DNA of 44,192 bases from Methanosarcina sp. (lineage in GTDB: Archaea; Halobacteriota; Methanosarcinia; Methanosarcinales; Methanosarcinaceae): NCBI GenBank assembly GCA_003164755.1, contig PLUB01000044.1, forward strand, positions 1 to 44,192. The letters run 5' to 3'. The notes beneath the pieces are model-generated. The model was given only the letters and a program-made list of their open reading frames with translations, was not told where the DNA came from and ran no database searches. How positions within the stretch are numbered: the stretch's first letter is position 1; each line of letters starts with the position of its first letter. The position numbers and the translations under genes are program-made. This document shows positions 8,220 through 18,372 of this stretch, piece after piece.

Positions 8220-8695
8220 CTCAAAAACAATTTGGCATCCGTGATCAAAGTCACATTTGAGCCTTCGATGACAATTCACGGATTATTTTAGGTAGATTTA
8301 AAACCAGAATAAACACAACCTCATGGATAAGGTAATTGTGGAGTAAATAGCCAAAATAAATAGAATGGGAAGTTATTTCATTTGTTTGAGCATATTATTC
8401 AAAAAAAATAATGTTTGCTTAGGTGATTAATAATTAAATTTTTTGGGCACTCATAGATGCAGAAAGGAAATGTGACAATGTAAAAATAATTTCAATCAAT
8501 TCAAAAGTGACAATGTAAAAAAAAAATCAATCAATTCAAAAATCAGAAAATAATAACAAGTCTCATAATTAAGCTGTATTTATCTCAGCAAAAATCTTTA
8601 ATATGATCTCCCTAATTTGGTTATCATTCTTATTTTCAAGTCCATTATATCAACTATATCCTACTTTAAACATGGATAAGGATATCGAAGTTTCA
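8220..8695. other. intergenic, short direct repeat
   Basis: No gene. A direct repeat of about 30 bp occurs in tandem near 8470-8540 (units GTGACAATGTAAAAA and ATCAATCAATTCAAAA each appear twice). The rest is AT-rich and includes the 3' flank of the taw2 gene. Confidence 0.4.
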
Positions 8696-9724
8696 CTAGA
8701 AAACTCTCGCGTCCACAACCACATGCAGGATACCAGGAGAATACTTTTTTATACTGCGAGTCTCTAAAATCTCTACTTTCTTTTCTAGGGACTCGGCAGC
8801 TTTTCGGATCCTTTCTTGAGGTCTGGTTCTGGATAGATTTTCTGGGACTGTTTCATGATAGTGCAGAATACCCCCACTACTCTTCAGAGTTTTAATAGCC
8901 TGGCCCAAGTAATAATCCGTGTTTCCTACATAACCCATTAGGACGCGGTCAGCTGTTCCTTCGGGAGTAAACTTTGAGCAATCTCCAAAAATTGGGACAA
9001 TTATATTTCCTACTCTATTTAGCTTGATATTTTCCTCTAGGTAGGCAAAGGATTCAAAGTTTATTTCAATGCCTGTAATTTTTTTAGGTCTAGAATGGAC
9101 AGCCATCGGAATTGAAAAATATCCTATTCCTGCGAACATATCTACTACTACCTCCCCTTTTCCCATCCTACTCATCCTTTTCCTCTCTTCAAGGTTGCCT
9201 TTGGAATACATCACTTTTGTTACGTCCTGCTTGAAAAAACAGCCATGTTCTTTGTGCACTGTTTCCGTCCTGCTTCCGAGAAGAAGTTCCCTTTTCGGAA
9301 GGCGAAACTGACCTTCAATTCCAAAATCTCTTACGACACTTTTGCAATTTGGACACTTGGAAAGCAGAGCTTCAGCTATTCTCAATTTATTGTCTTCAAG
9401 TACTTCAGGTATTCTGACTATTATTATGTCCCCGAGGGTCTGCCAGCCTGATGGTACATACGCAAGCTCGGCTTCGGAAAAGTGATTTTTGAGGAATTCT
9501 TCCCAGATGAACGATTTGTCAAAAAAATCTGGATTTTCCTGCTCAATGACTTGGAAGTCTTCTACGATTTCATCTGCAGAATTTGTGAGAGGGATTTCCA
9601 GAAAACTGCCTTCATCATTTTTGATTTTTCGGATTTTTCTGGCAGTATCAAGAAATTTCCCAGCTACTGCTTTTTTCCTCATTTCTTCCCCTTTTTCTGG
9701 GGGAATCCGGATTATTCTGTACAT
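8696..9724 (-). CDS. taw2: tRNA(Phe) wyosine side-chain aminocarboxypropyltransferase (Taw2/TYW2)
   Basis: A class I methyltransferase-fold protein of 342 residues. The SAM motif DMFAGIGYFSIP is at about 195-206, the acidic loop GIEIN at 218-222, and a TYW2-type segment MGYVGNTDYY at 263-272 is followed by LHYHETVPE at 287-295. The GYV-x-N-T/H and HYH-x-TVPE signatures separate Taw2 from its close paralogue Trm5 (tRNA m1G37 methyltransferase), which has an NLP-type motif there. Taw2 transfers the 3-amino-3-carboxypropyl group of SAM to C7 of 4-demethylwyosine at position 37 of tRNA(Phe), stabilising the codon-anticodon pair. An alternative start at Met15, preceded by GGGGAAG, is possible. Stand-alone gene in this window. 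Confidence 0.85.
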   Translation of the reverse strand: MYRIIRIPPEKGEEMRKKAVAGKFLDTARKIRKIKNDEGSFLEIPLTNSADEIVEDFQVIEQENPDFFDKSFIWEEFLKNHFSEAELAYVPSGWQTLGDIIIVRIPEVLEDNKLRIAEALLSKCPNCKSVVRDFGIEGQFRLPKRELLLGSRTETVHKEHGCFFKQDVTKVMYSKGNLEERKRMSRMGKGEVVVDMFAGIGYFSIPMAVHSRPKKITGIEINFESFAYLEENIKLNRVGNIIVPIFGDCSKFTPEGTADRVLMGYVGNTDYYLGQAIKTLKSSGGILHYHETVPENLSRTRPQERIRKAAESLEKKVEILETRSIKKYSPGILHVVVDARVF

Positions 9725-10669
9725 TGGAAATAAATGATAGAATGCATAAGATTAATTCTTTATGTTCGAATTGTTCATTAAGAATTGATTATAAAATTAA
9801 AATGAAATTCTTCTAATAACAAGCACGAATAAATGAAAGTACTCTTCATCTCCTCATTTTTTGACTATTGAGGATTTCGCTAAACATCTGATTTTTACGA
9901 GCCATTTATGTATCACTTATAAGCATATGACTAAATTTAGGAGTCTAGAGAACTAATCTAGTGATTTCATGATTATCTTTGGTAGAGAGTTTGTATTAAT
10001 CTCCAATTTTTAAAAACTTTATAATACTAATAAGTGAATTTTCATTGAAGGCTCAAATATAACCTTGATCAAGTACATCAAATTGCTTTTGAGTCAACTA
10101 CATTGCCCAAATAGATTTGAGGATCTAAATTGTCAAAAATAGTAACTAAATTTGGTTGCTTAGACATTCACACACATTTTTTCATTGCTGTTGTCCCTCA
10201 GTATAACACATCAGAAAACAGATATGATAGATCCTGAAGTCACTGTACAACTTGCACTGAATGAAATGATCCACTCATCAAAAGTTCCCAAAAATATAAT
10301 AGAGAATTTTGTTCATATATTCGGCTTTGTTATTGTATAAGATACATATTTTTTAATATATATATTTATTGATCGAGCGCGAAGCGCTAGATTTCTGTCT
10401 CTAGTAAACTTCAGTAAAAAAGTTAGTATTAATTTTACTGGAATAATTATAACTCCTCAATTTCGTCTGTTACTAGTTTAATAATATCCACAATGATTAT
10501 TAATTTTATTTTCTATGCTATAATCGCAAGAGTTGACTTTGACGCATCAAAAATATTATAGAGAATTTCTATAAATTTCAATACTAAAATGCATAGATGT
10601 TTCTCGAAATTCTCTAGAGATTTCAGTTATATATAATAACACCAATCATGTAATTGTGGAACCACATTA
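9725..10669. other. intergenic; short frame and inverted repeats
   Basis: A 38-codon frame at 10224-10340 (+), beginning MIDPEVTVQLALNEMIHSSK, is protein-like but unrecognised. AGCGC-GAA-GCGCT near 10377-10389 forms a very stable mini-hairpin with a GAA loop. AGAGAATTTC at 10560-10569 and GAAATTCTCT at 10606-10615 are an inverted pair of the second dispersed motif described in the findings. A segment near 9888-9929 resembles one near 30531-30570. No intact gene. Confidence 0.4.
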
Positions 10670-11887
10670 TTAATCCAATCCCTTTCTTCCAAAGATGTAG
10701 TTTGCGACCCTGAGGGCATCTATTTCCCCTGTTTCCTTTTCGGGAGAGTCACTTAATTTCACCACATAAATACCATTCACGCTGTGCAGTTTTATGACCA
10801 TGTTGAGAGGAGGACTTTTCCTGAAGAAAACTGAGTTATTGGTAAGACTAGTCCCTATCCCAAAACTGCAGTTGATTTTGCCTTCACAATATTTTTTGAT
10901 CCCGATTGCAGATTCCGAATCAAGAGCATCACTGAATACGATTACTTTTCTGATAGGATCTATCCCCATTTTCCTATAATGCTCTATTACCCTATCCACA
11001 AAATAGTAAGGATCTCCGCTATCATGTCTTACTCCATCGTAGATTTTTGATAACTTCGTATCCATGTCCTTAAAAAATACATCCGAGCCGAAAGTATCTG
11101 TAAGGGCAATTCCAAGGTCTCCATTAAAGACATTTATCCAGTGTTCAAAAGCGAAGCGGTTTGCGTACCTGAGGCCTACAATAGCAGAAGTACCCATAAT
11201 CCACTCGTGGCTTACGGTACCTATTGCCCTAAGGCCATATTTCTTTGCGAAATACACATTACTCGTTCCTCCAAAAGTCTTTATCGGAATGAGGGTTTTA
11301 ATTACATTTTCATGAAATTTAAAACTTCTTCGCCTGCGGGTCCCAAATTCCAAAAAAAGACAATTATTTTCTTCGAGGGCTTTCCCGATTTCAAGGATCT
11401 TTTCTTTATAAGCTTCAATTACAGATTTATGTGCGTAGTTATTTTCTGAGTTTACCTTCCAATCCTTTTCAATGGTTGCGAAATAGAGTTCCGAAATTGC
11501 AGCCATAAGGACTACCTCCCAGAGAATAGTGCTGTGCCAAGGTCCTTTTATCTGGATATCTAGATCTTTATCCTGAGTGAGGCAGATTTTTACCTCATCA
11601 AACTTAAACCGAAAATTTTTAAGATATTCGAGATACATGGATTTAAGATAAGGGCAGTGCTCAGGAAGCCAGTAATATTCTTCTTCTGTTAGCTTCAACT
11701 TAGATATTTTCTCTTCTATGATTATTTCGAGTTTTTCTACGAACTCTGTGGAAAAGCGCTGAGACCCCCGGTTGGTAAACCGATACTCAGCTTCTGCTTT
11801 AGGAAAAAATTCTAGCACCGCTAGCTGCATTGTGAATTTATAAAGATCATTATCGAGTATTGAATTTATCACGTAAGATCTTCCCAT
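10670..11887 (-). CDS. pncB: nicotinate phosphoribosyltransferase
   Basis: 405 residues, normal for the PncB family. Visible motifs are [11 protein letters not shown] (11-21), [10 protein letters not shown] (180-189), GGTSN (206-210), GTVSHEW with the phosphohistidine-type His at about 227, GVRHDSGDP and FGIGTSLTN near the C-terminus. The enzyme makes nicotinate mononucleotide from nicotinate and PRPP with ATP hydrolysis, the entry step of Preiss-Handler NAD salvage in the cytoplasm. The architecture is the E. coli PncB type rather than the NAPRT-like proteins of many archaea, so ancient transfer is possible (inference). The start ATG follows GGGAAG-like sequence weakly; the first residues [17 protein letters not shown] match family N-termini. 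No linked NAD genes. Confidence 0.92.
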   Translation of the reverse strand: MGRSYVINSILDNDLYKFTMQLAVLEFFPKAEAEYRFTNRGSQRFSTEFVEKLEIIIEEKISKLKLTEEEYYWLPEHCPYLKSMYLEYLKNFRFKFDEVKICLTQDKDLDIQIKGPWHSTILWEVVLMAAISELYFATIEKDWKVNSENNYAHKSVIEAYKEKILEIGKALEENNCLFLEFGTRRRRSFKFHENVIKTLIPIKTFGGTSNVYFAKKYGLRAIGTVSHEWIMGTSAIVGLRYANRFAFEHWINVFNGDLGIALTDTFGSDVFFKDMDTKLSKIYDGVRHDSGDPYYFVDRVIEHYRKMGIDPIRKVIVFSDALDSESAIGIKKYCEGKINCSFGIGTSLTNNSVFFRKSPPLNMVIKLHSVNGIYVVKLSDSPEKETGEIDALRVANYIFGRKGLD

Positions 11888-12479
11888 AATTTGTTAATCT
11901 GCTCAGTGAGCAAATCAATACCTTATTTATTTAACACCTTTCTGCTTCGCGATATAGAGAATGCTACATTTTGTAAAATTTATGGCATACTGATACATCA
12001 AGTTTTCTTCATTGTAGTTTTCACAGTAAAATTGAAAATTGCTGACACTTAGAAAAATGGATTTATCGGCAAGTCATAAATCTCTTAATTGATCATAAAT
12101 GCAATGTTAAACGAAGGAAAGCATTGAAAAAACTGAAGGACGTGGAAAAGATTATCATGTGCTTTCTTTCTTTCGGGGTTATACAATCCTGGATGACTTA
12201 AATGTGAATATTTGCGCCCAAAACTAGTATATAGATGCCAAATTGATAACATACTTTGTTTTATAACTTTAAGTCCACTAGGAATCTTATTTTGTTCCAA
12301 ATATTATATTTTCATATAAATATCAAGAGCTCTGCATTGAGTAAATATATATTGAATGATTATTCTCTTATTGCCCTTAAAAGGTTTCTAGTCATTTTGT
12401 TGATGAAATTTTCAATAATGTTCAATTAAGATGCATTTTTGGTGTTAATACGAGTTTTAACTTTTCCTTCTAAAAGTGC
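11888..12479. other. intergenic, nothing firmly recognised
   Basis: AT-rich; a minus-strand frame at 12085-12300 (71 codons) looks unlike a real protein and has no ribosome binding site. It presumably includes the promoter of pncB next to 11888. Confidence 0.35.
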
Positions 12480-12745
12480 TTAGATATTTTTCAGTCTCTT
12501 CTGATACATTTGCGGTTTGATTTTAGATAATTCAGGATATTTTTCATTGGTACAGTTTTTCTGAATATACTTAGCTATTAACCTATGCGGCTCTATTTCA
12601 TATGGATGCTCAATCTCTTTACGTTCCAAATATTAATCTCGATAACCCATCCATGAGATTCATTGGTATTATTTTTTGGTATTAATCTACTTTTTTCCTT
12701 CAGGCTTGATCTGACTTCAAAATGCGGAATACTATCGTGCCCAAA
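12480..12745 (-). pseudogene. frameshifted remnant of an unrecognised protein
   Basis: Minus strand. An N-terminal frame reads FGHDSIPHFEVRSSLKEKSR... to HGWVIEINIWN. After an apparent one-base deletion it continues ERKEIEHPYEIEPHRLIAKY, then IQKNCTNEKYPELSKIKPQM, ending LKNI before a TAA. Both halves have strongly protein-like composition and join smoothly across one frameshift. No start codon was identified and I recognise no family. Confidence 0.45.
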
Positions 12746-13380
12746 AATTGCTTAATAAATAGTGCATAAAAATTTTTATTTATTTTTTTAAAATGCAGTG
12801 ATATTAACCGTTTTATTAGTAATTATCAACAATTTATTTACATGATTCAAGATTTACAAAAGTAAATTTTGAGGCTTTGTTAAGTTTCAATCATGAGAAT
12901 ATTTATAAAAATTTTATTGCGGTTTGTGAAATTTGAATCCATGAATTCCTATGGGAATAAGCCAATATTCTTATATTTTTAGATACTATTAAAATTATAA
13001 TATGGAAAATAAAGGGGTATACATGTAGGATAATTGATATCTATTATTTATCATTGTATGAAGGAAATTTACTTTTGCTCGTAATGTTAGATCTCGCTAC
13101 ATGAAGTAAAAACTAGAAATCTAGAGACTTTTTAATGTCGTTTTGAATCGCAAAGATTTAGAATTATCCCCCACATTCTGCAATTGGAATGAATAAAAAC
13201 CCCCGAAAGTAGTAAAAAGCCTCTTTTTGCACGAATGATGTTACATTCTGATGAATTTTCATATCAAAAACTGATTTTATAAGTGAAATCCTCAGAGTTA
13301 TGGATGTAAAAAATAAAATTTACTTTTGCTTACTCTTAAATAAAAATAGTTCTCTTCCCTCAAATAAGGAGGAAGCCAGA
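12746..13380. other. intergenic upstream of RNase HII gene
   Basis: No gene supported. The last part carries a TATA-like TTTTATAAG near 13273-13281 that could be the rnhB promoter, and the Shine-Dalgarno AAGGAGG at 13366-13372. Confidence 0.4.
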
Positions 13381-14052
13381 ATGATGATCGCAGGAATAGA
13401 TGAAGCAGGGAAAGGACCTGTAATCGGGCCCATGTGCATAGGAGGCGTAAAAATAGAGGAGTCTAAAGCCCATATCCTCAAGTTACTTGGGGTTGCTGAC
13501 TCCAAGAAATTGACGCCGAAAAAAAGAGAGCAACTTGCAGGCCTAATAAAAAAGCATTCTGAAGGCTATGTTATACTTGAAGTCAGCCCCTTTCAGATAG
13601 ACGAACTCCGAAAGATAATGAACATGAATGAAGTAATGGTAGTTTGCTTTGCAAAAGTGCTTGAACAGCTTAAGCCTGATCTTGTGTATGTTGATGCTGC
13701 TGATGTCAACACCGAACGTTTTGCTGAAAATCTTCGTAGACAGTATGCAAAAAACAATCAAAATGATTCAACAAAAATTGAGATAGTTTCCATGCACCAG
13801 GCAGATGTGCTATATCCCCCAGTCTCAGCAGCCTCTATTATTGCAAAGGTGCGCAGGGATGAAATTATCAGAGAACTAAAAACAGAGTGGAGGGCAGATT
13901 TTGGTAGCGGTTATCCCTCAGACCCAAAAACAAAAGAATTTCTCTCTAATTGGGGAAGGCAACACTTTGGAGAATTTCCCAGCATTGTCAGACAGTCCTG
14001 GAAGACTGTAGAGAATATTAGAGAAAAACTGAAAAATGCAGAAATGGAGTGA
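13381..14052 (+). CDS. rnhB: ribonuclease HII
   Basis: 223 residues from the ATG at 13381, chosen because GGAGG at 13368-13372 lies 8 bases upstream and the protein then starts MMIAGIDEAGKGPVIGP as archaeal homologues do; an in-frame start at 13300 would add 27 residues unlike the family. The DEDD catalytic set is present: Asp7 and Glu8 (DEAGKG), Asp105 (YVDAAD) and Asp142 (HQADVLYP). ADSKKLT at 39-45 and VSAASIIAKVRRD at 148-160 are further family motifs. The enzyme cuts the RNA strand of RNA-DNA hybrids and removes misincorporated ribonucleotides during replication and repair. Stand-alone gene. Confidence 0.95.
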   Translation: MMIAGIDEAGKGPVIGPMCIGGVKIEESKAHILKLLGVADSKKLTPKKREQLAGLIKKHSEGYVILEVSPFQIDELRKIMNMNEVMVVCFAKVLEQLKPDLVYVDAADVNTERFAENLRRQYAKNNQNDSTKIEIVSMHQADVLYPPVSAASIIAKVRRDEIIRELKTEWRADFGSGYPSDPKTKEFLSNWGRQHFGEFPSIVRQSWKTVENIREKLKNAEME

Positions 14053-15426
14053 AATAGCAGGAAATCTATCCAGTCTATCATAAATCAGTTGAAAGATATC
14101 TATTTTGATTTGATATCTTCTTATTACTAACTAATTGGGAAATAAAAACCATAACTAATACCCGACAATTAAATGAACTAAGCCATCTAAATTGTTCATT
14201 TGATCTCAGTAACGATGGCTATTGACACCATTTATCCCAGGCTGAGAGGTACAGATAATAAATATAGAGAATTTCAAGAATCCTCTTAATTTAGTCATGA
14301 GCTTCTAGATAATATATACATGATATATCGATGATTCGTGAAAATACGAGGTTTATCGAAATCCTCACAAGTTTTTTAAAATGGAAAAAAAATGTAGATT
14401 ATTTGAATTTTTTTCGTCCACAACTATCCTCTTTTCTGGTGGTATTCGTAGCTATTCACAGCTTTATGGAAAGCCCCCCTCCAAAATACCTCATCATGCG
14501 AGTCTCAGGTTTCAGGGTAGGATAATGTATATTCCAGCATTTAAGTATCATTACATTTCGTATCTCCAATATCTTAACATACTTCTCTCCTGTAACAGCA
14601 TTATCGTTCATTTCCTAGATGTGAAGTTCACTGAGCAAAAGAGAATATCCTTCCTAAGCTTCTATTAACCTTTTTTTAACTCTGACGATTATAGTACTTG
14701 GATGTTTCTACGTTCATCTTAAATCTTAAAAACGAGGATTGTGATGCGATGTCAACAAGGAAAAATTTATACCTCCTTGTTCTTGGAATAGCCGGATTTC
14801 TGCTATTTGAAGGATTGTTTATGTAATCGCTTCTAGGCAGCACAGGGTTCTTCACAGACAAGTTTCAATGTGCGAATGGCCACTGTATACTCTGGTTGCA
14901 AGACCACATAACTATTTTAAAAGCGCTAGCACAGTCAGAACTATTGACTTGAGCCTTAGTAGCTCTACAAGGAATAAGGGGTATGGATGGAGGTGAGCAT
15001 TCAATACTTATAAATGGGTTTATGTAGAATATGAAAGTAATTATTAATCGTGTTATGCTCTTGGATGGACATGACTGCTATTTATGTACAGAGGGTATGC
15101 TTTCTGGAGAATAACCTGCTCATGGAATAGCAAGAGCATGTGAAAAAATACGCATTTGAGGTATTAAATCAATTACAATAGAAATTGTTATTTAAGTTCT
15201 CAGTTCATACAGTTGGATTTTTAAAGCTATTGATTTTTCAGTTAAACGATATCAATCCTAGAAATGTTAGTGCAAATCTATTTTTTACCGGAAATAACTT
15301 AATAAAAGTTGAAATTCTGATATTCTTTCTTGATAAAGCAGTGGTTAAGTAAAAGTTTCATGTTTTGACGTCAATAAACAATAAGGCTATTGATTCGGCT
15401 AAATAGTTCTGCGACGGTGCACTATA
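14053..15426. other. long intergenic region with short repeats
   Basis: Contains AGAGAATTTC at 14266-14275 and GAGGTTTATCGAAATCCTC at 14348-14366, members of the second dispersed motif. Two overlapping plus-strand frames (14331-14668) are not convincing genes. A single-helix mini-frame at 14749-14826 is listed separately. Around 15052-15175, the protein-like scraps MLLDGHDCYLCTEGMLSGE and AHGIARACEKI suggest one more decayed gene. Confidence 0.4.
14749..14826 (+). CDS. possible 25-residue single-helix membrane peptide
   Basis: Reads MSTRKNLYLLVLGIAGFLLF and ends EGLFM: a basic N-terminus followed by a hydrophobic helix, as in small membrane proteins. The upstream sequence GAGGATTGTGATGCG gives a weak ribosome site at about 8-13 bases. 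It could equally be the leader of a lost longer gene. Confidence 0.3.
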   Translation: MSTRKNLYLLVLGIAGFLLFEGLFM

Positions 15427-16776
15427 ATGGATAGATCTTATTTCAACACGGAAATTGAAACCTTGGACAGGGGGGGACTTGACGCACTCATAGAGGAACG
15501 TGTGAGGTACACCATAAGATATGCGATAGAAAATTCTCCTTTTTACAGAAAATGGTTTGAAAAGCATGGAATAAACCCTACGGAAATTAAGACTCATGAA
15601 GATCTTCTGGATCTTCCAGTGATTTCAGGGAAAACTATCCAAGAAAACCAGCCTCCTGAGACTAATGAATTTATGTTTCGGAGTGTAGGATGGGAAGATG
15701 TTTTTACGATCCATGAGACCAGTGGCACTAGCGGAACTCCGAAGAGCTTTTTCCTTACATGGGAAGACTGGGTAAACTATGCCGAAAAATACTCTCGTAT
15801 TTTCATGTCGCAGGGCTTCGGGCATGGAGACAGGGTTGTTGTCTGTGCTTCTTATGGGATGAATGTGGGAGCTAATACAATGACCCTTGCAGCTAAGCAG
15901 CTTGGAATGACTATTATCCCTGAGGGCAAATGCACTTTTCCCCTTCGTATCATTGAAATTTATAGGCCAACAGGCATAGTGGGTAGTGTATTCAAACTCC
16001 TTAACCTTGCTAGAAGGATGCGGGCAGAAGGCATTGATCCTCAAGAATCAGGCGTAGATAAATTGGTTGTGGGAGGAGAAGCTTTTGCTGATGAATCGAG
16101 AAACTATCTTTCTGAAATCTGGGATTGCCCTGTGTACAATATTTATGGGAGCACGGAAGGAACAATGTGTGGGGAGTGTAACGAGATTTCTGGCCTGCAT
16201 GTGCCAGAAGATTTTGTCCACATTGACGTTTATGATCCCCATATAGAAAAATTCATACCTGATGGGGAATGTGGAAGAATAGTCCTCAGCACACTTTTGC
16301 CTGCTGGGGCAAGAACAGGAAACCTTCTACTAAATTATGATACTGAGGATACCACTTTAGTGCTTACTCGAAAAAAATGTCCATGTGGGAGGACTCATAT
16401 GAAAATCATGACCCCACAACGTGAGGCAGAAACTGTTTGGGTTGAGGGTACCCCCTTTAACCGCGTTGATATGGAAAGGTGCATATTCCAACGTGAAAAC
16501 ATGAATTATTTAACCGGAGAATACGAAGCTTTTCTTTATGGAGAAGAAGATGGAGAAACTATACTAAGACTCAGCATGGAATGTGAAAACCCTGATACCT
16601 GTAACAGAGATCTTATAGAAGAAAACTTTATTCGTACTTTCTTCAGGTCTCGGTCTCCACTTTCCAGAGCTTACGAAGCAGGTACTTTCAAGATCTTATT
16701 TAATTTCCAAGGTCCAAAAGGGCTCGATTTGAACAAAATTAATGGTAGGCCTAAAAGACTTGTGGACAGAAGATAA
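15427..16776 (+). CDS. coenzyme F390 synthetase / phenylacetate-CoA ligase family protein
   Basis: 449 residues, adenylate-forming (ANL) superfamily of the PaaK/FtsA branch. The phosphate-binding loop ETSGTSGTPK is at 97-106, YGSTEG at 240-245 contacts adenine and Mg, and NYDTEDT at 303-309 carries the ribose-binding Asp. A probable structural zinc site is formed by Cys248/Cys251 (MCGEC) and the CPCGR motif at 318-322, as in PaaK-like archaeal proteins. F390 synthetase adenylylates the deazaflavin F420 in methanogens in response to oxidation; PaaK relatives make acyl-CoA from aryl acids. The sequence alone does not decide the substrate, and methanosarcinas have several paralogues, usually annotated as F390 synthetase. 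Stand-alone. Confidence 0.8.
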   Translation: MDRSYFNTEIETLDRGGLDALIEERVRYTIRYAIENSPFYRKWFEKHGINPTEIKTHEDLLDLPVISGKTIQENQPPETNEFMFRSVGWEDVFTIHETSGTSGTPKSFFLTWEDWVNYAEKYSRIFMSQGFGHGDRVVVCASYGMNVGANTMTLAAKQLGMTIIPEGKCTFPLRIIEIYRPTGIVGSVFKLLNLARRMRAEGIDPQESGVDKLVVGGEAFADESRNYLSEIWDCPVYNIYGSTEGTMCGECNEISGLHVPEDFVHIDVYDPHIEKFIPDGECGRIVLSTLLPAGARTGNLLLNYDTEDTTLVLTRKKCPCGRTHMKIMTPQREAETVWVEGTPFNRVDMERCIFQRENMNYLTGEYEAFLYGEEDGETILRLSMECENPDTCNRDLIEENFIRTFFRSRSPLSRAYEAGTFKILFNFQGPKGLDLNKINGRPKRLVDRR

Positions 16777-16988
16777 CAAAAAAGGTACTTGAGACCTATG
16801 GTCATTGCCTTTAAAAATCTGATGAATAAAGTCGACTTAAGATAACTATTTGACTTAATACAAATAAGTTGGAAGATATATAAGGATTCTGATTTCCATA
16901 TTTTTTCCGAGGGAATCCTGTCCATATCTTTTTGTTAATTTCTGTATTTGACCCTATTTTTTCTTTTCTGGTTCAATGTTCTTTAATT

Positions 16989-17150
16989 TTAAGGCTCTAT
17001 AAAAATCCTTAATTTAATGCAAATTATCTCTACTATTTTTTTATTTGCGTCATTGACTATTAGTTTAAGTTTTACTTTTTTGACTTGATTACGGAACTTT
17101 CTTGCCCGAAGCACTTCTCCAAACTTATTTTTGGCAACAGATAGAATTGT
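16989..17150 (-). pseudogene. C-terminal fragment of a transposase (probable)
   Basis: A minus-strand frame reads TILSVAKNKFGEVLRARKFR, NQVKKVKLKLIVNDANKKIV and ends CIKLRIFIEP. The pattern (short helix, K-G-E-x-L-R-A-R-K-x-x-N-Q-x-K-E/K-x-K-x-K) resembles the C-terminal tails of archaeal DDE transposases of the IS4/ISH type. No N-terminal part or terminal repeats are evident. Confidence 0.4.
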
Positions 17151-17400
17151 CTTTCCTATTTGATTGTCTCATTAGAGAATTCACGTCTTTGATTTCAGGA
17201 AATATTTTTAACTAATTTCCCACCCCTATTATTGAACATTTAGATCAAAGCTCGAATTTACAAAATTAACATACATATTTTCTAAACAAAAAGCCAAATA
17301 TCTGGGTTTAGGGGAATATTTTTATTTTAGGAGAACAGTCATTGAATAAGAGTACTCAACTTTGCATAATAATGCCCCCGTTTTGATTTTCATGCCGCTG
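17151..17400. other. intergenic between two relics
   Basis: AT-rich with no recognisable element; probably more of the same decayed DNA. Confidence 0.3.
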
Positions 17401-17877
17401 TTATTGCAAAAAGACTCTGTTTTTGTCTAAGATATCTACTTTTTCCCTGTGGCCGAACTCAACACTGCAATCCAGATACTAGAGTACATCAGGCTCAATT
17501 TTTATCATAATAGTATCCTGATTGGGATGTATGTCTGCAGTAATTGAAAATTGGGCAGCTATTATTCCCCCAGCCTCACACAGCTCCTTTTCATTAGTAC
17601 TTATTGTTGCTCTGCCTTCCACCTGAAGTGTTTGCATATCAAACCATTCTGGATCGTACTCATCAAATGTATATGCAACACATGGTTCAGCATAATATTC
17701 TGAATTTTTCGGGTATTTTTATTGGTTGCTAGATAGACGATTGCATCTTTGGATATATCTGCCATTTTATGGGCCATTGGACTGCCCTGCAGGCTCACGG
17801 TTGCAAGGCTCAGGTAAATTATGATTTGCAAAATATTCGTAGATCTTATCTTTAAGTTCTTCTGCTCTAGTCACCAT
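17401..17877 (-). pseudogene. pyridoxamine 5'-phosphate oxidase-like flavoprotein, frameshifted
   Basis: Three pieces in different minus-strand frames line up as one protein of about 150 residues: MVTRAEELKDKIYEYFANHN; then LSLATVSLQGSPMAHKMADI ... DAIVYLATNKNTRKIQNI; then AEPCVAYTFDEYDPEWFDMQ, LQVEGRATIS and MIKIEPDVL-TAG-YLDCSVEFGHREKV. The LATV-x-x-x-x-SPM-x-H, V-x-LATN-x-NTRK and LQVEGRA motifs and the terminal YLD-x-S-x-x-FGH belong to the FMN-binding split-barrel family. At least two indels (near 17820 and near 17690) and one TAG interrupt it. Intact homologues are FMN or F420-binding redox proteins of unknown substrate. Clearly dead. Confidence 0.8.
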
Positions 17878-18372
17878 AAAAATGTATAACTTTCAGCTAA
17901 AACTCCGCTAGATAGTTTTTTAGCTGTTTATCAGTATACTTACATATACAGAAACTGCTTTCCAATTCAATGAATAAGAACGAAAAAAAACTCTATTTAT
18001 AATTGATTCTCTTTTCCCATCAATTTATACATAAACAAAAGTTATATATTTCACTTATATTTAATCGCCAATAAAGTAGTGAATTTCGATCGAAACGAGA
18101 AGCTCTATACGGAAATGCCCCGAGACAGCAAGCTTCTCTGTATCTACATTCAAAAGGGAAAGTAAGAGATAGAAAAGTATCTTGTAGTCAAGATCTCAAA
18201 AATAATATTATTCAGGATCACTTAAACCTATTGAAAAATCGAAGGGCAAGAATTAATATTTATAAATTGTTAAAATCCTGTACAGGAATGCCTTAATAAC
18301 GTGAAATCTTGGTAGGTAGAGTATAATATCTGGCGAGGAATATAAACTTGAAAAAAAACCGAAGGGATTTGA
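17878..18372. other. intergenic with 8-bp stem hairpin
   Basis: GAGAAGCT at 18097-18104 and AGCTTCTC at 18131-18138 form a perfect 8-bp stem around a 26-base loop containing GCCCCGAGA, in otherwise AT-rich DNA. This G+C-rich island could be a small RNA or an IS end. TATA-like AATATTTATAAAT near 18255-18267 may drive the gene at 18373. Confidence 0.4.

Noticed and set aside
8460..8545. Short tandem direct repeat considered as a CRISPR fragment
   Set aside because: Only two units, low complexity, no spacers of regular size; no cas genes in the window.
12085..12300. 71-codon minus-strand frame
   Set aside because: Composition not protein-like at its ends, no ribosome site, no family; possibly debris.
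14331..14668. Two overlapping plus-strand frames
   Set aside because: They start inside a dispersed repeat motif and show no coherent protein; treated as intergenic.
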